12,236 nt of DNA, from positions 2,788 through 15,023 of the forward strand of contig PLNZ01000099.1 in the NCBI GenBank assembly GCA_003142915.1, in the 5' to 3' direction. Made by a program: the position numbers and the translations under genes. The notes beneath the pieces are model-generated. The model ran no database searches. It was not told where the DNA came from and saw nothing but the letters and a program-made list of their open reading frames with translations. The DNA is from Ignavibacteriales bacterium (GTDB taxonomy: Bacteria > Bacteroidota > Ignavibacteria > Ignavibacteriales > Ignavibacteriaceae). Below are positions 1-6,839 of this stretch, piece by piece (position 1 is the first letter of the stretch; the number at the start of each line of letters is the position of its first letter).

Positions 1-299
1 TTATATGAACAGTCAATCCAATTGAAAATTAATTTATCGGGAATTGAATTCTCGAGCAAAATTGTATTCCAGTGAAGTTTATTCATATGATAGCCGGGCG
101 TAACGGCTTCAAATTGTTCTCTTAGTTCAACTGCTTTTTCAGGATCGCATTTTATATTTATACTTATCGGGGGGATTATGCTTGCAAGGAGAAATATCTT
201 CCCGGCAACTTTGTAAACAGGAGTATCCTCATCAAATGGAAGACTTTCGAATACTCCTTTTTTCTTCAAGCAATAATTTCTGACTGTTTCTAAATCCAT
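1..299 (-). CDS. MmcQ/YjbR family protein, 3' end cut by window edge
   Basis: A reading frame runs off the left edge; 99 codons are visible and no stop is seen. The N-terminus begins MDLETVRNYCLKKKGV, followed by LPFDEDTPVYKVAGKIF and KCDPEKAVELREQF, then VTPGYHMNKLHWNTI. This succession is characteristic of the YjbR/MmcQ family, small proteins with a CyaY-like fold and a proposed DNA-binding role; their biochemical function is poorly defined. Members are usually about 115-120 residues, so roughly 15-20 residues are missing. I chose the ATG at 299 because family members typically begin a few residues before the ExxRxYC motif and GAAGAAAAG lies just upstream. An in-frame ATG at 317 would add six residues. 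It follows hemB by 72 bp on the same strand with no clear terminator between, so it may be the last visible gene of the heme operon. Family assignment is solid; any link to heme synthesis is only positional. Confidence 0.85.
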   Translation of the reverse strand, partial: MDLETVRNYCLKKKGVFESLPFDEDTPVYKVAGKIFLLASIIPPISINIKCDPEKAVELREQFEAVTPGYHMNKLHWNTILLENSIPDKLIFNWIDCSY

Positions 300-371
300 A
301 ATCTTTTCTTCGAGCATACTGAGTCTGTCGCTAAAAAAGAAAATGGGTTAGGCATATATAACGATATTTGA

Positions 372-1358
372 TTATTTTTTACTTTTATCAATCCACCTTG
401 CGGCATCTTTAGCGAAGTAAGTTAGAAACATATCAGCGCCGGCACGTTTGATCGCGATTAAAGACTCTATCATTACTCTTTCTTCCTCAATCCAGCCGTT
501 TTGAGCCGCAGCTTTAATCATTGCATATTCGCCGCTAACCTGGTATGCGCATGTAGGCATTCCGAATTTATCTTTCACCCTTCTGATAATATCAAGATAG
601 GGACCGGCCGGTTTCACCATTACAATATCAGCGCCTTCTTCAATATCTGTTTCAACTTCCCTTAAAGCTTCATCGCCGTTTGCAATATCCATCTGGTGAG
701 AGCGCCTGTCGCCAAAGGCAGGAGCAGACTCTGCCGCATCTCTGAATGGGCCGTAATAACCGGAAGAAAATTTGGCTGCATAACTTATAATTGGAATTTT
801 TGTAAACCCTTTTTCATCCAAACCTTTCCTTATAGCGCCAATTCTTCCATCCATCATATCCGAGGGTGCAATTATATCAGCGCCTGCTTCTGCATGCGAG
901 AGCGACTCCTTTACAAGTAGTTCAACGGTTTCATCGTTTAATACTTCTTCTCCGTTTAAAACTCCGCAATGACCGTGTGAAGTATATTCGCATAAACAAA
1001 CATCGGTAATTACAAGAAGGTTTTTTACCTCCGCCTTAATTGCTCTTATGGCTTTCTGCACTATTCCGTTAGGAGAATAAGCTTCGGAGCCTACTTCATC
1101 TTTATGTTCAGGTATTCCGAATAATATTACTGCAGAGACTCCCAAAGATTCTACTTCCCTGCATTCTTTAACTAATTCATCAACAGATAACTGGAAAACA
1201 CCCGGCATTGATTTAATCGGTTTTCTGATTCTATTCCCCGGTACAACAAACAAGGGATAAATAAAATCATTTTTGGAAAGTTCCGTTTCCCTGACTAAAT
1301 CTCGTACGAGGGGATTATAACGAAGTCGTCTTAATCTTTTGGTAGGATAATTTGCCAT
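372..1358 (-). CDS. hemB: Delta-aminolevulinic acid dehydratase (porphobilinogen synthase)
   Basis: This cytosolic enzyme condenses two 5-aminolevulinate molecules into porphobilinogen, the first common tetrapyrrole step. The 328-residue length is normal for the family. Seen directly: a cysteine cluster [14 protein letters not shown] (Cys121, Cys123, Cys131), the ligand set of zinc-dependent enzymes rather than the aspartate-rich magnesium type. The first active-site lysine lies in [14 protein letters not shown] (Lys196), and the Schiff-base lysine in [11 protein letters not shown] (Lys249). The start is well supported: AAGGAG sits 6 nt before the ATG, and the protein begins at the usual distance from the [12 protein letters not shown] segment. 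It lies 67 bp downstream of hemY and has its own strong ribosome binding site, so it is probably translated independently within a shared transcript. No truncation or missing key residue was seen. Confidence 0.98.
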   Translation of the reverse strand: MANYPTKRLRRLRYNPLVRDLVRETELSKNDFIYPLFVVPGNRIRKPIKSMPGVFQLSVDELVKECREVESLGVSAVILFGIPEHKDEVGSEAYSPNGIVQKAIRAIKAEVKNLLVITDVCLCEYTSHGHCGVLNGEEVLNDETVELLVKESLSHAEAGADIIAPSDMMDGRIGAIRKGLDEKGFTKIPIISYAAKFSSGYYGPFRDAAESAPAFGDRRSHQMDIANGDEALREVETDIEEGADIVMVKPAGPYLDIIRRVKDKFGMPTCAYQVSGEYAMIKAAAQNGWIEEERVMIESLIAIKRAGADMFLTYFAKDAARWIDKSKK

Positions 1359-1364
1359 TTCATT

Positions 1365-1370
1365 CTCCTT
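1365..1370 (-). promoter_or_regulatory. hemB ribosome binding site
   Basis: The minus strand reads AAGGAG followed by six bases and the ATG at 1358. It is one of the best Shine-Dalgarno sequences in the gene run and fixes the hemB start. Confidence 0.8.
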
Positions 1371-1387
1371 CTCACTGTACTACGTAA

Positions 1388-1418
1388 CCTCCGTGATTAT
1401 CTCACTTAATAACAGAGG
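1388..1418 (-). repeat. Imperfect inverted repeat in the hemY-hemB gap
   Basis: In the minus-strand transcript, CCUCUG can pair with CGGAGG (one U-G pair), and inside it UUAU pairs with AUAA across a small asymmetric bulge. No uridine run follows, so it is not a standard intrinsic terminator. It lies just upstream of the hemB ribosome binding site, so an effect on mRNA processing, stability or initiation is possible. That role is inferred. Confidence 0.4.
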
Positions 1419-1425
1419 TATATAG

Positions 1426-2790
1426 CTACAGAGACTTTATTTTTTTTACTAAAATTTCCGAATTCTTAATACAGTCACCTACCGAGATTCCTCCCCGGTA
1501 GTTGCCGCCTAATATTACACCCGGATTCTTTTTTTCAAACTCATCAAAATAATTTTCATGTTCTATATAACCAATATTATACTGCGGTATTGATTTGGGC
1601 CAATAACGGTAAGTCATGAAGACAGGTTCCCCTGAAATATCCATTAATGACTCAAACTCACTTCTTACTTTTTTAAATAATATTTCTTTTTCGATATTTT
1701 CAATTTCCGGATTTCTTGCGCCGCCAATAAATAATGTAAAGGCAGCTTCATCATCTCCCGAACGGTTAGGAAATAAAACCGAACTCCAAATAGCACCCAA
1801 GAAAGATTTTTTTTCTTTTGAGGGAATTAGAAATCCGAATCCATCCAATGGCTGCCCAATTATTGTTTTTTTATAAACCAAAAACAAAACAACTACCGGC
1901 GGATAATAAATCTGCTCAAAATGCTTTGCCAAATTATCATCCATAAAACAGAATAAATCTTTTGCGGTATAAGCCGGAACGGTAGACAATACTATATCGC
2001 AACTTATATTATGAGCAGTACCTGCATAATTATAAGTAACTCTATAACCAGAATTCTCCTTTACGACGGAAACTACTTCAGCTGATTTTATCACCCGCTT
2101 GCCCAAACTTTCCGCTATAGCTTTAGGAAATATTTGCATCCCGCTTTTAAAAGAAAACATTTTTGCGCTATTTTTTGATTTTTCTGCTCTGCTTTTTCTT
2201 TCTCTTAAACTCTTAATAGTACCAACGATTAAACCGCCATACTTTTCTTCAAGGGCATAAAGTTTAGGAAATGCGGATTTCACACTTAGTTCTTGCGGGT
2301 TACCTGCATAAACTCCGGCTACAAAAGGATTGATTGCATAATCGAGGAATTCTCTTCCGAGTCTTCTATTTACAAATTCTGTAATGCTTTGATAATAACC
2401 ATCATTTGACTTGCCGATAAACGGCTCCATAAATAATCGGAGCTTTGCTCTGCCGGAAAATAATTTTGTCTTTAAAAATGCAGCCGGGTTCATTGGCAGC
2501 GGATGAAGTTGATTGTTGCGTAAAATATATCTTTTGTTGCCAATTTTGCCGGCAAAAACGATTTCATTCTGAAGTCCAAGTTCTTCAACCAGTTGCATAA
2601 TAAGCGGCGTTGTATCGAGCCCGCTGTTTGGACCTCGGTCAAACAGGTAGCCTTTTTCAACTACACTTTCCATTGAGCCGCCGGCTTCGTTCTTCTTTTC
2701 AAGAACCGTAACATCATAACCCTCTTGGTTCAGGAGATATGCTGTCGTTAACCCGGAAATGCCCGCACCAAGAATGACTATTTTTTTCAT
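1426..2790 (-). CDS. hemY: FAD-dependent protoporphyrinogen oxidase (HemY type)
   Basis: Oxidises protoporphyrinogen IX to protoporphyrin IX by six electrons at an FAD, normally at the membrane surface. At 454 residues it has family length. The N-terminus shows the dinucleotide-binding fold with GAGISG at residues 8-13, an acidic residue after the second strand (VLEKK), and GGSMES. The family signature DRGPNSG lies near residues 51-57, YAINPFVAGVYAGNP in the middle, and the C-terminal FAD-binding motif GGNYRGGISVGDCI at about 428-441. The fold is shared with the coproporphyrinogen oxidase CgoX of the coproporphyrin route. Because a true HemN is encoded directly upstream, the protoporphyrin route and protoporphyrinogen as substrate are more likely. 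Some databases use the symbol hemG for this family. The start is an ATG with no clear Shine-Dalgarno; it is chosen because the Rossmann strand begins immediately after it. It follows hemN by 52 bp. Confidence 0.93.
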   Translation of the reverse strand: MKKIVILGAGISGLTTAYLLNQEGYDVTVLEKKNEAGGSMESVVEKGYLFDRGPNSGLDTTPLIMQLVEELGLQNEIVFAGKIGNKRYILRNNQLHPLPMNPAAFLKTKLFSGRAKLRLFMEPFIGKSNDGYYQSITEFVNRRLGREFLDYAINPFVAGVYAGNPQELSVKSAFPKLYALEEKYGGLIVGTIKSLRERKSRAEKSKNSAKMFSFKSGMQIFPKAIAESLGKRVIKSAEVVSVVKENSGYRVTYNYAGTAHNISCDIVLSTVPAYTAKDLFCFMDDNLAKHFEQIYYPPVVVLFLVYKKTIIGQPLDGFGFLIPSKEKKSFLGAIWSSVLFPNRSGDDEAAFTLFIGGARNPEIENIEKEILFKKVRSEFESLMDISGEPVFMTYRYWPKSIPQYNIGYIEHENYFDEFEKKNPGVILGGNYRGGISVGDCIKNSEILVKKIKSL

Positions 2791-2805
2791 AAGGATTTAT
2801 TCAAT

Positions 2806-2832
2806 ATTTTGTTAACTGCAGATTACCAAAAT
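2806..2832 (-). repeat. Imperfect inverted repeat in the hemN-hemY gap
   Basis: Ten-base arms with one mismatch (2806-2815 and 2823-2832) flank a 7-nt loop that holds most of a CTGCAG. No uridine run follows on the transcribed strand. It fills half of the 52-bp gap between hemN and hemY. Function is unknown; an RNA stem or a protein-binding site are both possible. Confidence 0.4.
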
Positions 2833-2842
2833 TTAATTTACC

Positions 2843-4219
2843 TTATACTGTCCTGGAATATTTTGCCGTGTCTTCCTTACGTTCAATGTAGCCGTCAAAG
2901 TTCATTGCAATATTACGTATAAGGAGCTTACCCAATTGAGTAACTTTAATTTTATTATCTTGAACAGAAACCAGCTCATCAGTTTCCATTTCGGTCAGAT
3001 TGTTTAGTCCCCATGCAAAATACTCTTTGAAATTAATTTTGTACTTTTCTTCTATCTGCCTGAAATTAAGTTCATAATTGCACATTAAATTAGTAATTAC
3101 CTCGCGCCGGAGAATATCGTCTGGATTCAGGCGATAGCCGCGTGCAACAGGCAAAGTTTCATTATTAATCGCATCAAAGTATTCTTTTTCAGTCTTAAAA
3201 TTCTGTACATATACATTTTGTAACTGGCTTATAGCGGTTACGCCCATTGCATAAAGATCTGTGCCTGCATGTGTACTATAACCCTGAAAATTCCTGTAAA
3301 GCTTTTTCTCATTTAAAGCGATAGCAAGCTCATCGTCCGGCTTTGCAAAATGATCCATTCCTATAAAAACATAACCTGCCTCTGTAAGCTTTTCAATTGT
3401 TAATTTTAATATTTGAAGTTTTATTTCCGGTGCAGGAAGATCTTCCGGATGTATAAGCGCCATATGCTTTTTTACCCAGGGAACATGAGCATAATTAAAA
3501 ACAGCAATTCGGTCGGGGAAAATATCAATAGTTTTTGCAAGCGTTTCTGCAAAAGATTCTAATGTCTGAAAAGGTAGTCCATACATTAGGTCTAAATTAA
3601 TACTATTGAACCCAAGTTCCCTTACCCATTGAACCGCTTGTCTTGTTATATCTTCCGGTTGAATTCTATTTGTTGCTTTCTGAACCTTTTCGTTGTAATC
3701 CTGAACCCCCATGCTGATTCTATTGAATCCGTTTTTTTTAAGCATTTCCAGATGTTCCCTGGTTAACTCGCGCGGATCTATCTCGCAGCCATTTTCCGAA
3801 TCATCACTAATTTGAAATGACTCTTTAATATATGAAGCAAGTTCATCTATCTCTGCCGGCTTAAGGTGAGTCGGCGTACCGCCGCCCCAATGCACTTGCA
3901 CTACTCTGCGCCCGGAAAGGATATATGTCCTTATCATATCAATTTCTTTTTTAAGGAATCGGATATACTCTTTTACACGATTACGGTTCCTGGTGATAAT
4001 CATGTTACAACCACAAAAGTAACAAAGCGTATCACAGAACGGCAGGTGAAAGTAGAGAGAAAGGTCAGGTAAACCTTCTCCGTAATTTGTTTTTATTATC
4101 TCGTCAAGATAATCCCCGCAAGTAAAATTTTCATTAAAATGCGGAGCTGTGGGATAGCTGGTATATCTTGGCCCGGGCTTATCATATTTTTTTAATTTTG
4201 CTAAGTCTATTTCAAACAA
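2843..4219 (-). CDS. hemN: Oxygen-independent coproporphyrinogen III dehydrogenase (radical SAM)
   Basis: Decarboxylates two propionate side chains of coproporphyrinogen III to give protoporphyrinogen IX without oxygen, using S-adenosylmethionine and a 4Fe-4S cluster. The cluster motif CDTLCYFCGC places cysteines at 62, 66 and 69 with a further Cys71, and Tyr56 sits in LYFHLP. This spacing matches well-studied HemN enzymes and separates it from HemW-type look-alikes. The N-terminal KYDKPGPRYTSYPTAPHF is the HemN-specific substrate-binding extension, WGGGTPTHL follows near residue 110, and a HemN C-terminal domain ends the protein. Length 458 is normal. The start codon is TTG: AAGGTGG lies just upstream (4224-4230), and the next candidate would delete the conserved N-terminus. 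It lies 71 bp downstream of hemE in the same direction. Presence of this enzyme suggests heme synthesis under low or no oxygen. Confidence 0.97.
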   Translation of the reverse strand: MFEIDLAKLKKYDKPGPRYTSYPTAPHFNENFTCGDYLDEIIKTNYGEGLPDLSLYFHLPFCDTLCYFCGCNMIITRNRNRVKEYIRFLKKEIDMIRTYILSGRRVVQVHWGGGTPTHLKPAEIDELASYIKESFQISDDSENGCEIDPRELTREHLEMLKKNGFNRISMGVQDYNEKVQKATNRIQPEDITRQAVQWVRELGFNSINLDLMYGLPFQTLESFAETLAKTIDIFPDRIAVFNYAHVPWVKKHMALIHPEDLPAPEIKLQILKLTIEKLTEAGYVFIGMDHFAKPDDELAIALNEKKLYRNFQGYSTHAGTDLYAMGVTAISQLQNVYVQNFKTEKEYFDAINNETLPVARGYRLNPDDILRREVITNLMCNYELNFRQIEEKYKINFKEYFAWGLNNLTEMETDELVSVQDNKIKVTQLGKLLIRNIAMNFDGYIERKEDTAKYSRTV

Positions 4220-4223
4220 ATCG

Positions 4224-4230
4224 CCACCTT
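4224..4230 (-). promoter_or_regulatory. hemN ribosome binding site preceding a TTG start
   Basis: AAGGTGG on the minus strand ends 4 nt before TTG at 4219, with its AAGG core about 7 nt away. It justifies the non-ATG start of hemN. Confidence 0.65.
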
Positions 4231-4249
4231 CAATATTTAAATCTCATCT

Positions 4250-4275
4250 ATAGGTTTTTCGGCTGCAGAACCTAT
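4250..4275 (-). repeat. Inverted repeat in the hemE-hemN gap
   Basis: The perfect 7-base arms ATAGGTT (4250-4256) and AACCTAT (4269-4275) flank a 12-nt loop containing CTGCAG. In RNA a U-G pair could extend the stem. No uridine run follows on the minus strand. This gap is the first place where tight overlap of the operon breaks, so the stem might separate hemA-hemE from hemN-hemB expression. That role is inferred. Confidence 0.4.
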
Positions 4276-4290
4276 TTAGTTTTTCAAAAT

Positions 4291-5427
4291 TTATAAATTT
4301 TGCGCATTAACATCTTTGCAGTGAAAGATCTTACTTTCTTCTTTAACAAATTGAACCATTGCCTTTGCATTTTCGGGATCAACATCCGGCAGTATACCAT
4401 GACCCAGATTAAAAATATGCCCGCTGCCCTCGCCAAAAGAAGAGAGAATTCTCTTTACTTCTTCTCTTATTTTCTCCTTGCCGGCATAAAGCATCGTTGG
4501 ATCTAAGTTCCCCTGAAGAGCTACTTTGTTTCCGATATTTTTTTTCACTTCTCCAAGTTCCATTGTCCAATCAAGCCCTATTACATCTGCGCCTGTATTT
4601 GCAAGGCGGTCTAATTTATAATGAACACCTTTAGAGAAAACAATTACCGGTTCAGTTTTACGCTTAATCTGAGAAATAACTTTTGATATATAATATAAAG
4701 AGAATTCCTCAAAATCATTTTGAGTTAGTATACCTCCCCAGGTATCAAATATTTGAACTGCATCAACTCCGGCTTCAATTTTTGCCGATAAATAATCAGC
4801 AACAGCTTTTGCGAGTTTATCCAATACCTTATGAGCAAGAGACGGATTATTATATATCAGCCTCTTAATATGAGAAAAATTCTTTGACCCCTTTCCTTCA
4901 ACCATATAAGTTAAAAGAGTCCATGGTGAACCGCTAAAGCCAATAAGTGGAACCCTTCCGTTCAATGCCTTTTTTGTTAACGAAACCGCATCAAGAACAA
5001 ATTTTAAATCTTTAATAGGATCAATTTCGTTCAAAGTACCGGCATCATCTTCATTTCTTATGGGTCTTTGAAATACGGGGCCCCTGCTTTCCAACATTTC
5101 AAATTTCATCCCCATAGCTTCAGGAATAACAAGGATATCAGAGAAAATAATCGCAGCATCTACATTGATAATATCTACCGGTTGAATTGTAACTAATGAA
5201 GCAAGTTCGGGAGTATGACACATTGTGATAAAATCTGTCTTTTCTCTAACTGCTCTATATTCAGGTAAATACCTTCCGGCTTGACGCATTATCCATACGG
5301 GTGTCCGCTCAACAGGTAATTTTTTACATGCTCTTAGAAATAAATCATTCTCCGGCTTAACAGCCAAATTTGGTCTACCGTTCAAATTATTCTCCAGTTC
5401 ATCAAAATGTTTTTCATCTAATTTCAC
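4291..5427 (-). CDS. hemE: Uroporphyrinogen III decarboxylase
   Basis: Removes the four acetate carboxyls of uroporphyrinogen III to give coproporphyrinogen III; a cytosolic TIM-barrel enzyme that needs no cofactor. The signature PVWIMRQAGRYLPEYR lies at residues 43-58. The catalytic aspartate is in IIFSDIL (Asp97), GFSGSPWTLLTYMVEG follows at 163-178 with the conserved tyrosine at 174, and LGHGILP carries the conserved histidine (343). At 378 residues it is slightly long, because about 25 non-conserved residues precede the usual N-terminus. The start is a GTG that overlaps the TGA stop of the upstream TetR/HemD gene in a GTGA arrangement, with AAGG 6 nt before it. That points to translational coupling. 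No other good in-frame start lies nearer the conserved segment, so the extension is probably real but is the least certain part. Confidence 0.97.
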   Translation of the reverse strand: MKLDEKHFDELENNLNGRPNLAVKPENDLFLRACKKLPVERTPVWIMRQAGRYLPEYRAVREKTDFITMCHTPELASLVTIQPVDIINVDAAIIFSDILVIPEAMGMKFEMLESRGPVFQRPIRNEDDAGTLNEIDPIKDLKFVLDAVSLTKKALNGRVPLIGFSGSPWTLLTYMVEGKGSKNFSHIKRLIYNNPSLAHKVLDKLAKAVADYLSAKIEAGVDAVQIFDTWGGILTQNDFEEFSLYYISKVISQIKRKTEPVIVFSKGVHYKLDRLANTGADVIGLDWTMELGEVKKNIGNKVALQGNLDPTMLYAGKEKIREEVKRILSSFGEGSGHIFNLGHGILPDVDPENAKAMVQFVKEESKIFHCKDVNAQNL

Positions 5428-6839
5428 TTCCTGCCTTGTAACGAATTTCCATAAAATTCTATTATTGCCTTAGCTAAACCATCTATAGTATATTCTCCGG
5501 GTATAATATTAACATGAACATTTTTATTCTCAATAGCAGTTTTAGTTGTAGGCCCGATTGCAGCTATATCAAAACCAGTAAAGTATTGAACAGGATCATC
5601 GATTTTTTGAATCCTGACAAAATTCTCGAATGTAGACGGACTCGTGAATATAAATAAATCGGGCTTAGTTTTATTCAATGTTTCAACACTTTTTTTAATA
5701 TTATCTTCAGAGGGTAGAGATATATTATATACAGGAGCCGTCTTAATTTCAGCCCCTAAAGCTTTAAGACCTTCCGGCAATTCCTCCCGTCCGATCGCTG
5801 AGCGGGGAATAAATATTAATTTATTTCTCAAATCGTAATTGATAAGTTCTTCAATTACGCCTGTACTACTGAATTTTTGCGGTATAATATTTACTGGAAT
5901 ATTATTCTTTTCACAAATTGAAGCCGTTTTATTACCTACCGCAACAACTTTTGTATTTTCAAAGTCGAATATTATAGCTAATTCTTCACATCTTTTCAAA
6001 AACATTTTTACAGCGTGAACAGAAGTAAATATTAAGAAATGAATTTTAGACTTACCTGTTATAATTAAATCAAATTCTTTCCAATTGTCAGGAGGAACAA
6101 CATCTAATGTGGGAAAAATTATAACATCGGCTCCGAGTTGTTTAAACATTTCGGCAGAATCTTTAGATTGTTCCACAGTCCGGGTTATGACTATTGTTTT
6201 TCCTCTTAATGGATACTTCTTTTCCTCCTCAATTCCTGAAAACAACCCGTGAAGGATAAAATCAAAAATCTTTTCCCTTTCACTTATCATCTTTTCTTCT
6301 TTATAACCGTTCTCAATGCCTCTTCGGATTGCTCCATAAATTCCGCCAAGAATCCAATCTACAGCAAAGTCCTCTTCGATCTTTCCGAATAAGAATTCGG
6401 ATTTACCGGTAACAATTATATCTTCAAGTAAGTTTCTAAACTCTTTTTCAAGCGCAACCAATTCCGTGCACAGTTCATGCCCGGCTTTAAGGGATTCCTT
6501 CTGATATATCAAAAAGAAACTTTGATATTTCATCATAAACATATAAAGATGAATGACGAATGAGTGTAATGACTCTATGCTGCTTGTTTCTTCTTTAATT
6601 TTCTCTTTAAGTGAAAATATAAGTTTCTCCATCCGAAGCTTCATAATGGAAAAATATAATTCTTCTTTGGAATCAAAGTAATTATAAACCGTTCCCTTTG
6701 CTATTGAAGAAAGTTTTGCAACATCTTCCATCATTACTTCATGATAGCTTTTTTGTGAAAACAATTTTGCAGCAGATTCAATTATCTTTTTTCTTTTTTG
6801 ACTTTTATTATCATTTATTTTTAGTTCTTCAGGCATCAT
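5424..6839 (-). CDS. hemD: TetR-family regulator fused to uroporphyrinogen-III synthase
   Basis: One uninterrupted 471-codon frame joins two normally separate proteins. Residues ~1-205 look like a whole TetR-family regulator. A basic helix (KSQKRKKIIESAAKLF) leads into the helix-turn-helix MEDVAKLSSIAKGTVYNYF (residues 37-55) and SKEELY, then an all-helical stretch of normal size for a TetR ligand/dimerisation domain. Residues ~209-471 are a full-length HemD, which cyclises hydroxymethylbilane into uroporphyrinogen III with inversion of ring D. It begins YPLRGKTIVITR and contains FTSVHAV, VGNKTA, IPRSAIGREELPEGLKALGA, FTSPSTFENF and AIGPTTKTA in the family's order. HemD enzymes are poorly conserved, but this order plus the position between hemC and hemE is decisive. 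The ATG overlaps the hemC stop and the stop overlaps the hemE start, each by 4 nt, so it sits as a single coupled cistron. Regulatory activity and target are inferred, not shown. Confidence 0.92.
   Translation of the reverse strand: MMPEELKINDNKSQKRKKIIESAAKLFSQKSYHEVMMEDVAKLSSIAKGTVYNYFDSKEELYFSIMKLRMEKLIFSLKEKIKEETSSIESLHSFVIHLYMFMMKYQSFFLIYQKESLKAGHELCTELVALEKEFRNLLEDIIVTGKSEFLFGKIEEDFAVDWILGGIYGAIRRGIENGYKEEKMISEREKIFDFILHGLFSGIEEEKKYPLRGKTIVITRTVEQSKDSAEMFKQLGADVIIFPTLDVVPPDNWKEFDLIITGKSKIHFLIFTSVHAVKMFLKRCEELAIIFDFENTKVVAVGNKTASICEKNNIPVNIIPQKFSSTGVIEELINYDLRNKLIFIPRSAIGREELPEGLKALGAEIKTAPVYNISLPSEDNIKKSVETLNKTKPDLFIFTSPSTFENFVRIQKIDDPVQYFTGFDIAAIGPTTKTAIENKNVHVNIIPGEYTIDGLAKAIIEFYGNSLQGRK
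6224..6229 (-). other. AGGAGG inside the TetR/HemD linker, possible relic ribosome binding site
   Basis: A perfect AGGAGG lies in the codons for Glu204-Glu206. It stands exactly 8 nt upstream of the Tyr209 codon TAT, where the HemD-like sequence PLRGKTIVITR is about to begin. No ATG, GTG or TTG follows in frame at a usable distance, so it probably does not start a separate HemD today. Read as a fossil signal from a once separate hemD, this is inference; a chance effect of Glu-Glu-Glu coding is the alternative. Confidence 0.4.

Noticed and set aside
696..920. Rightward frame opposite hemB
   Set aside because: Lies wholly antisense to a clearly conserved gene and has no recognisable protein character.
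2630..2645. GACC-TC-GGTC palindrome inside hemY, resembling the operator half-site
   Set aside because: It falls in the codons of the conserved DRGPNSG segment and is better explained by protein coding than by regulator binding.
4220..4290. FNR/Dnr-type site upstream of hemN
   Set aside because: Expected for an oxygen-regulated hemN, but no TTGAT-N4-ATCAA-like sequence is present in the gap.
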